Positions 24,880 to 37,186 are shown, numbered from the stretch's first letter. The stretch is 64,000 nucleotides of DNA from Paragonimus skrjabini miyazakii (GCA_014338405.1 JTDE01022144.1:28255-92254), one strand, 5' to 3'. Notes: generated by a model from the sequence alone, not told the origin. A program made the numbers and translations.

Positions 24880-26369
24880 GACAACTGTTCGTGACCTAAC
24901 TCATGGAATCGCGGTCAATAAGGAGGAGTTATTCACAAAGTCTAACATACACAGTTTCTGGCAATGTCGCTGACGTAATCTAAATCAAGGCCACTATCTG
25001 TAGGAAGGACGACGCTGTCAGAATATTCGCCTCAGTACTGCATGTAGGATGCAATACACGGAGAAGATGAGTGAAAAGAGTACTGAATATTTCGGGTGAA
25101 AAAGGGTACAACCATAGATGCCCATTTGTCTCGATAACAAGTTGTGTAAACCCAGATAAAGTTGAAACATATTTATCGGATAAATCCCGTCACATCAAAC
25201 AACACTAGAGAACAGTTCTGACGAAAAACTCAAATAATTCATGTTGACCTAGGAAGGCAGTGCATGCAAATCATCGGTAAGTATGTTGAAGTTGTAGTGT
25301 GTGACGAAAAATAGAGATTTGTTCAGTAAAATCACCATCAGGATGAAAATCAGCATATTCTGTTCTTTGTATTACAAAAAAACCAGTGAAAGGAGCATTA
25401 TCATCGTTTTAAAGAATGCTGGATAAATGACCGTTCAGTCATGACCAAAAAGCTGGTTTCCTGGAATACATAACCACCGACAGTCAGTGTGTGTGTGTAC
25501 TCCATCAAAGGACTAGGCGTGTGTGGAACAGTCAACCAATCACTCCTTGGCGGTTTTCAGGGGTTGACTTGAAATCACCTCGTATGTAGAAACGTATGTT
25601 GGAGAAGATCACAAAACGACTGACCACACAGGTAATCTATTTTCGATTGAAAAAAGTCAAAAATCCGTATCCTTAATCGATTCATGGAATTCACAAACGT
25701 GTGTACAGTTTAGTTCAAACACGATGGTGACAAAGTAACAATGATATCCAGTTTGACCAAACAGTTCTGTAACGAGCAACGAGCAACGCGCAATAAGCTG
25801 GTCTATTCAGGCAGACGACCTAGCCAGTCACCTCCAAACTAGCTACCTGGGCAGATCGACTAAAACAGCTAACAAGCAAGGTTGATCCGACATATCAAAC
25901 GCCAGTTAATAGATACAAGTTAAATTGTGATGCAATGATATACCCGACTGGGATTGCGGGATCTGCCAGCGACACGGCATGTAATTACTTTGAAAGTTTT
26001 CACAACATAAGGTCACGTTCCATACGGTTGGGGTAAGAAAGTGATAACGACACCCACTACCAGCCAAACGATCGCAGGTTAGAGCCCCGACTATTGAGGT
26101 TGCTAATGATAGTGTTTAGTCCACGTACAGTCCAATGTCGTATGGCGCAGAATAAACTATTTTATGAAGGCTGCAATACCATTTTTACTGCGCAACTTAT
26201 CGGTGAGTAGACGTTCGTTTGCTCAGATCAAGTCAACTGGATTCAAATTCGCTAGGTCAAAGTTCGCATTGGATGCTAATGTATCTTGATAAGCAATAAT
26301 ATAATAAGAGGTTGATAGTTATTCTATTTACATGAGTGTACATATATCGGAACCAAGTCTTTGGTCATT
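24880..26369. other. Intergenic stretch 3' of SNIP1
   Basis: It should contain the SNIP1 3' UTR near 26370 and below. No obvious AATAAA on the minus strand was found within the first 150 bases. No other gene or repeat was recognised. Confidence 0.4.
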
Positions 26370-26576
26370 TTACTCTGGATCTTCTGATTCTTGTTGTTCA
26401 TCATCTTCATCCAATTGTGCGGTCATCAGAACGTATTCTCTCGAAGAGTAGCCAAATTTGATCAGATCCTTTTCAAGCAACTCGTAGTAACGCCTCGGTT
26501 CGATTCGTGTGTTGTTCAAATAAGTCCCGTTCGCTGATTCCAAGTCAATCAGGTACAAACGAACCATTCCGCGAAC
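26370..26576 (-). CDS. SNIP1: SNIP1 orthologue, last coding exon (FHA C-terminus and acidic tail)
   Basis: The acceptor is CGCATGTAG just before 26576. The exon opens in phase 0 with VRGMVRLYLIDLESANGTYL, the last strands of an FHA domain with the conserved NGT turn. It continues NNTRIEPRRYYELLEKDLIK and FGYSSREYVL, near-identical to animal SNIP1, and ends in an acidic tail (DEDDEQQESEDPE) before TAA at 26370-26372. SNIP1 is a nuclear FHA protein associated with the spliceosome and small-RNA processing; in vertebrates it also binds Smads and p300. The length and acidic end agree with the human protein's C-terminus. The exon is 8.1 kb downstream of its partner exon. Confidence 0.93.
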   Translation of the reverse strand, partial: VRGMVRLYLIDLESANGTYLNNTRIEPRRYYELLEKDLIKFGYSSREYVLMTAQLDEDDEQQESEDPE

Positions 26577-27479
26577 CTACATGCGGAAAAAAACAATAAA
26601 CAGATAGATACTTAAGTACAAGATTTGCCATAGTAGCAGACAAAATGTCAGCGAATATGCCTAGCGTGTAAACAGGGTGATGGTTACAAAAGTTGCATTA
26701 AGATGACCAGTTAGAGAACAGCTACAGTGACGATATCAGATATAGTTTAGTTAGGTGAAGTCAATCAATTATATTACATACTTCGAAAGATACAATTCCA
26801 GCCATCAATATCATTGTAGTCATAATGATGATAATAATAAAACATTGAAAAAAAATGTATGGGTTGTAATCGTCGAAGTGAAAACGGAAAAGCAAGACCT
26901 TGTATTTTAAGATGTATAAACGAAGCAACAAAAAGGTTCACACACATCCAAACGCTTAGTGAGCTCTAGGGAAATAGGTAGAGATTTACTGAGATTGAGG
27001 CTGGGCAGAGGAACACTGTGTGCGAACATATAGGGGCTTATGTATGGTTCTTTCCTCAGGTTGGGATAAAGGAGGAATAGGAGATGATTGTTATCGCTAG
27101 AGAATTCATCAGAAGACTTGTATACTTTCAAATGGGATTAGATAACAGAATTCATGAAATGTGTGTACTGTCATTGTGTCGAGCTGGAAATGTTGTGAAT
27201 CTGTTTGAGAGTTCTAAATCTCTTAAAATGACTCGAGGAAATCGTATCTAATGGGGCAATATGGAAGAATTATTAAATCTTGGACTAAGGTGAACAGGTG
27301 AAAAAATGTTTTCAAACAAACCACGTAAAAAATGAGGCTTCTGATTTTCAAGAAAACGTAATTGCCATAAAAGAAACCTAGTGCATGCTGTGACACAAGG
27401 TGTGAATTTGTTGACTGTTGAACTGAAAACATTCATCCTTTTATTTGTATGATTTATTTTTCTCACCAGCATGAGATTT

Positions 27480-27805
27480 GATCCCTATACTATACCAACC
27501 CTGTGTTTTTGTTTTATTGCACTAATTTGCCACTAGTCGTCTACGGTGTGAATGGCCATTGTTGACCTGGTCAACACGCATGACGATTCACCTTTGACTT
27601 TCCCGGTTCCGTTCATTGATTTTGTTGAACGAGACTAACGTGGTGAACGACTGAATGTTACCTATTGTAATTCTCTATACGTTCCTTCAATAGTACCGTA
27701 GAAGTATTTGGGTCCAATCTTGTTTTCAAGTTTGACGAGGGAGGGCTCCGTTTTCCGGCCACACACACAACTCAACAACTAGACGTGTATCGTTACACAA
27801 AGTGT
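27480..27805 (+). repeat. Unclassified dispersed repeat, copy 1
   Basis: About 320 bp align with 45190-45512 in the same orientation. Shared blocks include TTTTTGTTTTA, the region around TTGATTTTG(T/C)TGAACGA, GAAGTATTTGGG/GAAATATTTGGG followed by a TCTTGTTTT block, and the end around CTCAAC.AC.AGACGT. Divergence is high. There is no coding content and no tRNA-like part. A solo LTR or a non-autonomous DNA element would fit. Confidence 0.65.
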
Positions 27806-30254
27806 TTGCAGATGAACATTGTAATTCCACGCATAGTTAATAACCATTCTTACTAACAAGTCATGTTTGGGGTATTCACAAACGATAACTAACAGCGAAC
27901 ACTAGACGTAGCTTAGTAGTAACGACACTGCCTGCTTATCATACACCGTTTAGATGTTTTAACAGAGAATCATGTATGAGTATAAGCAAACCTGAACAAT
28001 AACATCGCATTCATTTGAAAACTATACATCGTAAACACGCAATCAATTAATTAGTGGCGATAGTCAAGAAATTTGGGGTTGCAGTATACCCGACTTCACC
28101 AGAAAGCCAGAATGATCGTCCATGTAAACAAGCTATACAAAAATTATGGGAATAATATGTTCTATCATAGCAGTTTGGCTGGGTAAATCAGTTGTCTGCA
28201 AGACAGATTTTAACATGACTGAATAACTAGATTAATACACTATTACAACGCGATCGTGACGAGAAATATAGTTTCAAATATCACAGAACCAACGGTGGAC
28301 AATTCATTAAATATTGCAATATGAATAATGTCAGCTGTGTAACAGACCACATTATAGGCACAGTAATCGCGCTCTCCATAGTGAACATCCTCGTAGTGGA
28401 CACATCAGTAAAACTGACATTTTTGGTTACTAGATTGTCTACCATTAGAAGCCACTGTCACATCCTTCCTAAAGCAGATATTTCGCTTACCTTCACACAG
28501 TGGACATCTTGGCGTAATCGCTTAAATTGTCTCAACATGTGAATTGCGAGACGGTCCATTCCATTTTTAGGAATACTTTTCTTAACAGCAAACAAACAGC
28601 GATTAGTTGTAGGATGAATTTTGTTGGCATGGCCTGTACGGAACATGTATTAAGTGTAAACGTATGAACGTCTTCAGAAAACTATAAAGCTAATTCCAGT
28701 GATGTCATTTTGCGAAAGTTAAATGTGATATGCTTCTGCTGTGTTGCATCGGTACATCGATAAGGCATACATTGAAGGGTAGCAGGTTATAACTCAATCT
28801 CTTCCACCCTCGCCTCAAACTGACCACTAATTCGGTCGTCTAGATGTACATCTTGATATCCGTACATACTTGGCGAGCCAAAACGCCTCATAGATTTTCA
28901 ATGGTACTGCGATCAAGGCAGCAGTCCAACCAATCAAAAACTTAAATCGTTCCAACTAGTCATGTTGTCGTGACATACGACGTTGTCCTGTTAGAAAATC
29001 GCAGTCTCATGCCAATTTTGGTAAACGAGTGACAACAGAAATTGTTCCAGCATCTGCATATGAGGCAGCATTGCGATCACCAGTTCGCCAACTCTACAAA
29101 GTGATACTGTTCCCTCAGAAAGATAACCGAACCTCTATCGCTAAACATTAACTTGTGCAGGCTTCGATCTTCAGAAAATCATGGTATTAGTACTTCCATA
29201 CATTAGCCCAATCCAGTTTGAACCTCGTCCAGTAGTGAAGCAAAATAAATGTCATTGAAGCGTGACAGAAACACGAATTTCACCCCACGGCCAACAACGT
29301 TGGATCTGGGAGTGGTTCGATGAAATCTTTTTACTTATTTACTTGAACTTCAACCACTTGACGCCGCTTAACGTTGGCTTCACAGCTCTTGAAGAGACAG
29401 TGAACTTAAGCACCCTTTTGAGCTCTGAGGTTGGTGACAATGATTAAGCTACCTTGCCACCTCTTCTAACGTCACCCTGAAAAAAAACCTAAACTACTGG
29501 TGGATAACCCATCGTTTTTTGGCCATTTGAACGGTACAACCGAGTGCAAAACGAGTCACCACCTTGGAATTGAAAACGACCGTCAAATGTATCATAGGAG
29601 GCAACCCACAAGTTTCAACTAGGTGTAAATTAAACCTCAGCTATGTTAATTCTGAAGAGAATTGGACTCCGTCTCCATATACCCCACCACGATACGCAGT
29701 TATTTACTCCGATTAGCTTTTATCCACACAAGAAAACGAGTGAGTTTGGCTGACCGCAGTGGAGAGGACATTCAGACAGTTAACTCTGTTGAGTCTAAAG
29801 CGACCCACAAGTGTAACTTGAAGTTAGGCCTTCGGCCATACAGTAGTAATATGGCGTGTTTTGCGGAGGCATCGTGATCGGTCCATATTTTTCAGAATCT
29901 ATCGTGGATAACGAAGAGTAATTACGTATGGTGATTTCGTTGATCGCTACATACCGGACAGCCTGAACGCCAAAGAACGTACTCGTACAGACGCCTTAAA
30001 ATATGGCGCCGCTCTCCATTTCACTAACGCTGTTTGACAATAGCCGGACAGAAACCTCTCCACCAGATTGATAGAGGAGGCTGGGATGAATGATCCAAAC
30101 ATCGATTGCCGTATCACCACCAGACTTCTTTTTAAGACTATCAAAACTTAGGTGTGTTAAATCCTCAGCCCATGTCAACCATTCTACAAGCATATCATAA
30201 TATACGGTCACGCCTACTGTGATTACTTGCGTCGTGGTTAACACTTTGGCCTCA

Positions 30255-30440
30255 TAAACAAGAGGATCGGAGTGTGAATTCCGGGCTGCATAAATATATA
30301 CATCACTAGTGAGCTGTAGTAAGAGTGAAACTCGAGTCTAGTGCTTCCTTTCGAAGTGGGCTAGCCGAAAGGCTTATCTGAATCCGAAGGTTGCAATAAA
30401 TTGTGGGTGGTGTTCGTTTTCAGTATATCAAAGTATATCA
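30255..30440 (+). repeat. SINE copy, 5' part degenerate
   Basis: The copy includes a worn B-box region, a hammerhead segment and the 3' body ending near GTGGGTGGTGTTC. The hammerhead has GAAACTCGAGTCTAGTGC intact but CTAGTGA in place of CTGANGA, so the core is inactive. Confidence 0.75.
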
Positions 30441-31037
30441 GTAATGTGGACAGCCGACAGACCGACTGCATAACATGTGTCCAGAAATGCTTGAGAGTGA
30501 GAGAAGTCCGGTGTGAACATCTGCAATAAAAGCGGCCGTCTCCAGAACACATCCAATCACTCGTTTCAGGTCGCTAAAATATGAATAAGGACAAAGGTAG
30601 TTTTCCTTGCCTTGAAGTCCATTTATGCGTTTGTCTCTGATAAAGTGTATTACTGTCGGATGTTTTCAGGATCGAATAATAAATAGGAATCGAACTAGAC
30701 ACTCATTCAGCATAGAATGAAAGGATGTGCCCAAACGGTAGTGCATGTTCACATCAGTTTGAATGCCAAAAGCATGCACATCCAAGAAGTTCAAACACTT
30801 AGCGGCAAAATTCAAGAAATAGTACACTAAAATACAGGCTTGTTTAATAAATGAAGAGCATTTTCGAAAGTCAATGGCACCAGGACGTCATGGAAAAATA
30901 AGTGGCACATTTCTACGTCACTCATTCAGATGTGGCAGACGACGCGTCCAATAAGGTATCAATATGAACTCTTGTAAACGGAGCACATCGTAATTAGTTG
31001 ACTTATCTGTCTAAATAAATGCCCATTGGTCAATTTT

Positions 31038-31283
31038 CTATTCACAACAGATCCACATAACAGTCATGGTAATAATCAGTGTCAACATCAGCAGCTCTAA
31101 CATGTTTCTCGGAAGTTTTGCTAGTTCCCACAGTAAACCATCTAGCCATTCTGTGTCAGTTGTACGAGAACCGACTTGCTTCACTTTGAATCGACTGCCT
31201 GTCTGAAACAATTTAAACACGTTTGTACACTCATGGCATCTCTCGCTGTGGAAAACATCCGCGATTACAGTATAACCCCACAA
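31038..31283 (-). other. Possible terminal exon encoding a C-terminal membrane anchor
   Basis: The minus frame ends LPRNMLELLMLTLIITMTVM followed by WICCE and a stop, a hydrophobic tail like that of a tail-anchored protein. A good acceptor (TTTAAATTGTTTCAG) precedes codon ACA about 160 bases before the stop, in phase 0. It lies within the SNIP1 intron on the same strand, and its phase would accept the SNIP1 FHA exon, so an alternative terminal exon is conceivable. No homology is recognised, and many open frames of this size in the window are chance. Confidence 0.15.
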
Positions 31284-32952
31284 TAACGAACGTCCTTGAT
31301 AAGTGTGTCAACAGATATGGGTATATGACTCATATTCATGGCTATGAATCGTGCCAGATAAGTCAAACGAGGGCCAACTAGAAACTAAACCTGCTAAGTC
31401 ACAAACTTTACAACCATCGATGATTTTTTGTTAAACTGTTTGAATACGTATGCAGTGAAGTTCATTTGGTAACAAAGCAAATGCTTCCAAGTCTTCTAGT
31501 AAAAAGAACACAACGGGAGAAACACTACACATACCAGACAAAAAAGGTATTGCATGACAAAAGTAAGCATTTAGTAGACTTCATTATGGCTGTCCTCTAC
31601 CATACCTGTGCACTGTGGTCTCGATGGACGTAAGTAAAATGGAAATTCCCTTCAAAAACAATGGGATACATCAAACGAGTAACTATATTTGGTCGAAACA
31701 CTTCTCCTTGTACGGCGAACGTTGGACAGCAAGACATGCGCATACACACACCGAACTAGATCATAATCGTAAATCATGTTACAGCACATCCGGTAATACT
31801 GAACAGCCCATACCCTAACGATTGGTTTGAATTTTCACTCATCTGATGTGTTAAAAAACAACTCTCAATTCCACGTTGTCTCCAAGCGTACTGTTGATCA
31901 ACAAACCAACAGCATAATATGAGCAGATTTCACGTGAGTAACCCATTCCATAAGACTGTCGATCGACACGCATGGATCACAGAACACTACTTAATCCAAA
32001 CATCAGTGACATAAGGTTAGCGGTCCACAACAATTGGAACAGATTAGAGTGATAGAAATGAGTGATATGACCCGAGAAACACCATGAACCCAGTATTGAC
32101 AAGAATAACCACTCTTCAGTCGTATATAGTAAGTGTTCGCTCAATTCAACCAGTTAAGGAGGCTACTGGTGCAGATCCCCATACAGTGTCGGTATCCTGG
32201 CGTAATGATATTGTATCCATACTCTGCCACACAAGATGGTGTAATTCGCTCTAAGTAGACCTACAGAATCCGACCAAATGCGATAAGTAGTAAGTGTCAA
32301 TAGCTCGGGCTACTTAAAAATAGTGAGTAGTAATAATTTTCATCGAAAAATTAACTGCATAAGTAATTTCTGACGACGGACCTGTTGTCCTGCTCCCCGA
32401 TGATATCCGCCACACGTGGATTTACATATCTCCACATTTACCCAGGGGCTAGTTTTTCAAAACTGATTTAACTCCAGGTAAAGTAAGCGGCAAGAATTCA
32501 ACAAATCAATAGAACTGAACAATTACTGGAGGTATTTCCTCATTAAACAACCATAACTGTTCACGCCTACCGAATACTCCAATAGCAGGTAATTGCGATA
32601 ACCTGATTCGATTCAAAATAAGTTGACTGAGGCATCCACCCGGCACAACCGCATCTGGAACTGCAAACTACTCCAAAATGATTCACCTCCATGCATGAAC
32701 GCGATTCCTACGGTCACACGTAATTACACTTAGGTAGGCTCTTTCATCATCGATTACGCCTGAGATATTGTGCATTCATGTCTCATACACTTAATGTTAG
32801 GTATATGTCTGTGGAAAATGATGTGCTGTTCCAAATTATTACAGACAATTTAGACAGTTTGAACTTCATAAACTATTAGTTACCCTGCAAAGTCTTACAT
32901 AGACATTTAACAGAATAAAACGATAACAATTCCATTGAGGTATTCTTTTGTT

Positions 32953-33045
32953 TACTGATGAGTAGTAGGGGATTTTTGATTTCCATATAGATTGAACATC
33001 ACTCACAATTGATCGCAGCTGTCACACTTCCATAGAATTTCTTTT
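32953..33045 (-). repeat. SINE 3' end fragment
   Basis: It begins ACTGATGAGTAGTAGGGGAT on the plus strand, the complement of the family 3' terminus, and continues through the GATCGCAGCTGTCACA block before similarity is lost. No head or ribozyme remains. Confidence 0.75.
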
Positions 33046-33149
33046 GTGATCGTTGAATCTTTAAAAAATCGTATACAATAGGACATGTAACGCTTGTAGA
33101 CTTCGAATACAGGTCGGGTAGTGCCAAAGATCTTTAAAATTAAATGGTT

Positions 33150-34250
33150 GGCTGAGCGGTTATCATCATCATCATAACAGCCATAAGCCTGACCAAAAGG
33201 TACTGTGGCTCGGGTCGCCGCTCACCTTAACAGTGACGTGGAATATCCCAGAAAAGAACGTTACTAAGAAGGTTAAACATGATTAAAAGTAGACTAAGCG
33301 GAAGAACTATAACTGGTATGGATACAGGTACGCCATTGACTGTCGCACACTGCCATTTCAGATAGCGTTTCCAACCAGCGACCCCCACCCACTTTGCACA
33401 ATGGGACAGTCAGGGTCATATTTCGTGACTACGTTGTTGCTTGATCACCACGCGGTTTTACTCAACTGTTGATGGTCTCAGTATATAATGCCCATCACGA
33501 CAAACGATCAGATGGCATACGGGGCACGTGACCCAATCATCGCAGGCTGTGCAACCTGACCAATCGATCGCACATCCTGAGCGTTCCGAAATAGGCGCCG
33601 GCAAACGGCTGTGCTGCTCACGCGGTCAGTCCACTTAATGTGGGCTAAGTGGCGGAGACAGCGATGGCCAAACACGGCAAGTTTGTTGACGTATTCGTTG
33701 CGAACAGGCTATGCTTCCCAACCATAAAACAAAGCAGGAAGTACACATGCACTATGTACCCTCCCTTTAAGCGACAGCCGGTTGTCACTTCGACGCTACA
33801 GATGAACCAAGCTCGCAGAGGAAACTAATGTCTTCGTTAGTCACTATCGGGAGAATGATAAATTCTGTTACTTCCCAGTCGTTTGTGTCACAGAAGAGGG
33901 TTGGATTGACGGACCCCATCCCGAGTCTGTAACTCAAAATTCTGACCTGCGAGATAACAGGATACAGGGTATTCCTGAGGAACCCTACCTGGAAGCAGTT
34001 ACTCAGCAGTCTGGCCTACTTGATAGTGAGACGATTGCCTAGTCCGAAGGTGCAGTGAATAAGCCCAGCACAGCTGCGATTAGTGGATGTACTCGAAGCT
34101 ACAGTAAGCTTCTGGGTGACACCGGGTGTTTTTCGATCGTAGTAGATAATACGCCGACGATCACGGTCAACCATTAGGCGATCGGAGTGCTCTTTGTTTA
34201 AGGGTACATATTCTAACCCCCTTCTTCCTGACACGGAAGACAGCAGTGCC
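33150..34250 (-). pseudogene. LINE 3' end: C-terminus of pol and GATGAT tail
   Basis: On the minus strand broken frames give, in order, LIHCTFGLGNRLTIK; then AHIKWTDRVSSTAVCRRLF followed by RNAQDVRSIGQ; then RLHSLR.LGHVPRMPSDRL; and near the end GGGRWLETLSEMAVCDSQWR. These are the post-RT landmarks of RTE/CR1-type flatworm LINEs (RRRVLG, then RLRWLGHVLRMP, then RWLETLSDMAxDRxQWRxC). The 3' UTR carries GGTCAGGCTTATGGCTGTTA and then a (GAT)n stretch near 33170, a typical 3' terminus. Stops and frameshifts make it inactive. The RT domain itself is missing, a normal 5' truncation. Confidence 0.8.
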
Positions 34251-34712
34251 ACAACCACAAAAATAGTTCTGTTGTATGCTCATAGGATCGTGCCTCACTA
34301 TCTACGCACTTATACGCGGTCAGTAATGCGACATACATCAGTACATCTGCTTTTTTATGACTCCTTCACTGTGGCCTGTCTGGCAAAGTTATACCTGGAA
34401 GGGCCGGAGACCTAGTCAGCATAGCCCGCCGGATCAAAACAGCACACAAGCTTGACGACCTCGTCAAAGTAGAAGTATATGTCACGACAATTCAGTAACG
34501 CAGTGAACAGCAAGTGAGCCTCACGAAAGCGTAGCCGGAGTTAGAATCCCGCTGTATCACGGTGGTTGAAACTGATGTTAGACTGTCGTACAACTGTAAG
34601 AGAAAAAAATGCTCCAGTTTAGAAGTACCAAGGGAAGGAATTAAACCAACTTATTAAAAAAACATGCCTAAACCCAAACACCCACGTCTACCAAACGGGA
34701 TAGAACACTTAC

Positions 34713-34954
34713 GAATCGATATTGTAGCACAGCATGTTGCTTAGAAATGCTCGGATGATCCATAGGGATATCAGCTATCTTCCGATCTCGACCAATCAGG
34801 AAACCGCTCTGACGATGGATGTGCAGGATAGGCAACGTCTTGTTCCCTTTAAATGTATATAGGCGCCAATGCTCGGTAGGTTTGCGAGCATCCTCCGGTT
34901 CGTTGTACTTTATCACCACCCCCTTATAAGTATTGCTGTCTTCTGTAAGTTTGC
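34713..34954 (-). CDS. SNIP1: SNIP1 orthologue, exon with FHA N-terminal half
   Basis: The acceptor is TTTATTTGTTGCAG before 34954. Two bases complete a split codon, then 80 codons run to the donor GTAAGTG. The product starts KLTEDSNTYKGVVIKYNEPE, matches the vertebrate pre-FHA segment, and continues HWRLYTFKGNKTLPILHIHR. The phosphopeptide-binding FHA residues are present: GR in LIGRDRKIADIP, and S and H in HPSISKQHAVLQYRF. Because the exon begins mid-codon, at least one upstream exon must encode the arginine/serine-rich N-terminus. It was not found in the window, perhaps because such low-complexity sequence is hard to recognise by eye. Confidence 0.95.
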
Positions 34955-37186
34955 CTGCAACAAATAAAATAAATACAAATTACTTTTATCGAAATGATAC
35001 AGCCAGGTTTTTGTGATGTTCACTAGATTCGTTTGATGGCGACCCGTTGCACCTCACTCAATAGACTAACATAACACATATCCGCTCGCCCAATATTTTT
35101 TCGCATAGGAGGCTTTAACTCACACAAATAAGACTGGGTATAAGTAAACTGTACACCTTGTTTCGCCGACACGACGCCTTTCATTATTGACCCCATGCAC
35201 CGAAAATTAGTGCCTGATACTCTAGCCAACATAGAGCACTACCCAGAGGGTAACAGATGGCTACAAGTAGTACTGTTGGAAATTCACTGTCTGAATACAC
35301 TCTGAATAGGTTATCTGCGATTTGCATGAACAAAAACAATTCTACACAAACGAAGATAAATAGTGAACATCCCCTTTTGAAAAGTTCAATCTTGCAGTCG
35401 TTTGGGATGCATAGATGCACAATAAACCCACTCTTTTCAGTAAAGATTAGCAACAAAAGTGGCTGGGTTAGCAAACATGAACTCATTGCTATCAACAGTG
35501 TTATGGCTGAGAAGCAGTTTGACATGTAGCAAAGCGTGTAGTAATATGTGCATACGCATGCATTAAAAAGCCCTCATATATAAGGAACATAAAGAGTCAA
35601 GTCAAAAGAAATATGTTTCACACGTGATGATGGATTGCAATTTTCTCCATAGTTTATCTCAATGCAAACGCATTTACTTTTATGCAAGTTTGTCAAAATC
35701 CAAACAGAAACTTCTGCTGCTGAAAAATATAACCACAACTTTTTTGAGTGCTTTTGCAGGAAAGATGCGTTGTTAGATCTGCAGGAATAATTGGATCTAA
35801 TAAGCGAGCATTCAACCTCAACGTTAGCAACACCATAGCTGTGACAACCTGCTTTATATGGAGAAATGATGCACGGTAGCTCGGATGAATCTTCAGACAT
35901 CACTCGCAATCAACCAGGATTTCTTGACAAAACGTCAATCATCTTTCGTGAAGTAGGGGCCATCAAGTGGTCACCAGATTACACAGAACGTCTCAAGACG
36001 ACTATAACACTGACAACGTGAGTCAGTAGCAATTCATGCTCTTTCAGTTGCACACTAACATTGACCAATTGTTCGAACTGTGTACAAACAAAAATTAGGT
36101 TGGCTACTGCAAAAAGCCCTGAAAAGGTAACATTTGTCTGTTGGATCATCGGAAGATTGTCTTTCAAACCAACCACAAACTTGTCACTGTTTCATGGTGT
36201 TTCTGACGACGGTATCCAGCCCCATCTATGTGCCCCAGCAAGTAATGTAATGGTGACCATTCGCTGAAGAGTGCCGACGGCGCCTAAACAAAAAGCCGTT
36301 TCAAAATAATAAACAATCGATTTGGGCATACAAAGAACGGGCAACTTCTGCGGTACGGTAGATGAAATGCAACATACTAGCCAGATGAGTTGATATGAGA
36401 CTAAACCACGAGCAAACCACCACCTGCTTTAATAATGTAGGGACACCATATATTAATAGCAAACAAACAGCCGTAATAGACAGTGGATAGCCACAACAAC
36501 ATGAGGACGTTGTCAACGGATTGGGAGATGGTGAACGATTTCGTTCAAACGTGAAAAATGTAATCAAGAAAAGTAGAGAACAAACGTGTTACAAAGGGAC
36601 CAATGAACGCATTGCAAAGATGTCGATTTGATCCATCGGTCGTTTTATCGCGGATAATGTATGTATTTCTAACAAAGATGGTGTCTCGAATGCGCCGTAC
36701 TGTTCTTCGGTGAGGGATGGAAACGCATTTTTTAATTGGGGCTGATTCGTTGGGAAAGAGGTGAAGCAAGATGCATTATGAGAAAATTTTGAATTATGCA
36801 CCATGTAGCTTTCGTAGATGAGTGTCTCTTGAATCGTAATGAAACTGAGTTATTGGTATAATGAAGCAAAGCATGGCAGCAAAAATCGGTGACTGCTTTG
36901 GTCGTTTTTTTTAAAATGCCTTGCAAGATGCGGGTGCTGTTCCTCTTGAAAATTACTTTTAGCGACAACTGTCCTATTGTAGACATTGTGGCAGCTTCTA
37001 TTTAGACGTGGTCGCGTTAACCTATATTGGCAATGAAAGCAAGCAGAAAATACGGCGATGATGCTTGCAGCTGTGCACAAAAGGTGCATGCGATCAGTCA
37101 ATAACAAGTAAACGCAAGGGTTCAGCTGGTTTACGAACTGTAGTCGTGTACCCGTCCACCTAGCATTGCTGCTGCCTCTGTACAGT
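34955..37186. other. Upstream SNIP1 region or intergenic
   Basis: It should contain further SNIP1 intron and possibly N-terminal exons, none of which I could identify. Several overlapping frames of 65-140 codons occur on both strands; the best of them is listed separately. Confidence 0.35.
35184..35525 (-). CDS. Candidate small membrane protein, 113 residues
   Basis: From ATG 35525 (minus) a complete frame encodes three hydrophobic stretches: ITLLIAMSSCLLTQPLLLLI, then CSLFIFVCVELFLFMQI, then FPTVLLVAICYPLGSALCWL. The stop TAA is 230 bases upstream of the SNIP1 FHA exon on the same strand. No family is recognised and the start context is weak (T at -3). A 90-codon hydrophilic frame lies on the opposite strand (35257-35529), so only one of the two, if either, is real. 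Confidence 0.2.
   Translation of the reverse strand: MSNCFSAITLLIAMSSCLLTQPLLLLIFTEKSGFIVHLCIPNDCKIELFKRGCSLFIFVCVELFLFMQIADNLFRVYSDSEFPTVLLVAICYPLGSALCWLEYQALIFGAWGQ

Larger units (their letters stand above)
26577..34712 (-). other. SNIP1 intron of about 8.1 kb
   Basis: The intron is bounded by donor GTAAGTG (34712 downward) and an acceptor AG at 26578-26577, both phase 0. It holds one copy of an unclassified repeat (27480-27805), SINE pieces (30255-30440, 32953-33045) and the 3' end of a LINE in the same orientation (33150-34250). Between FHA strands, human SNIP1 has about 9 extra residues (VEYTRADGT) that neither exon encodes. Either a tiny phase-0 exon is hidden here or the fluke loop is shorter. 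Confidence 0.8.

Noticed and set aside
26030..26110. tRNA-like string with GGTTAGAGCCCC
   Set aside because: A B-box-like match only; no A box at the right distance and no cloverleaf could be drawn.
26163..26201. Tiny plus-strand first exon (MKAAIPFLLRNLS) with donor GTGAGT
   Set aside because: Thirteen codons with no promoter, no second exon and no homology. It lies within the 3' flank of SNIP1, so chance is more likely.
33900..33930. Candidate SNIP1 micro-exon (TRDG-like reading on the minus strand)
   Set aside because: It falls inside the LINE remnant and lacks a proper donor.
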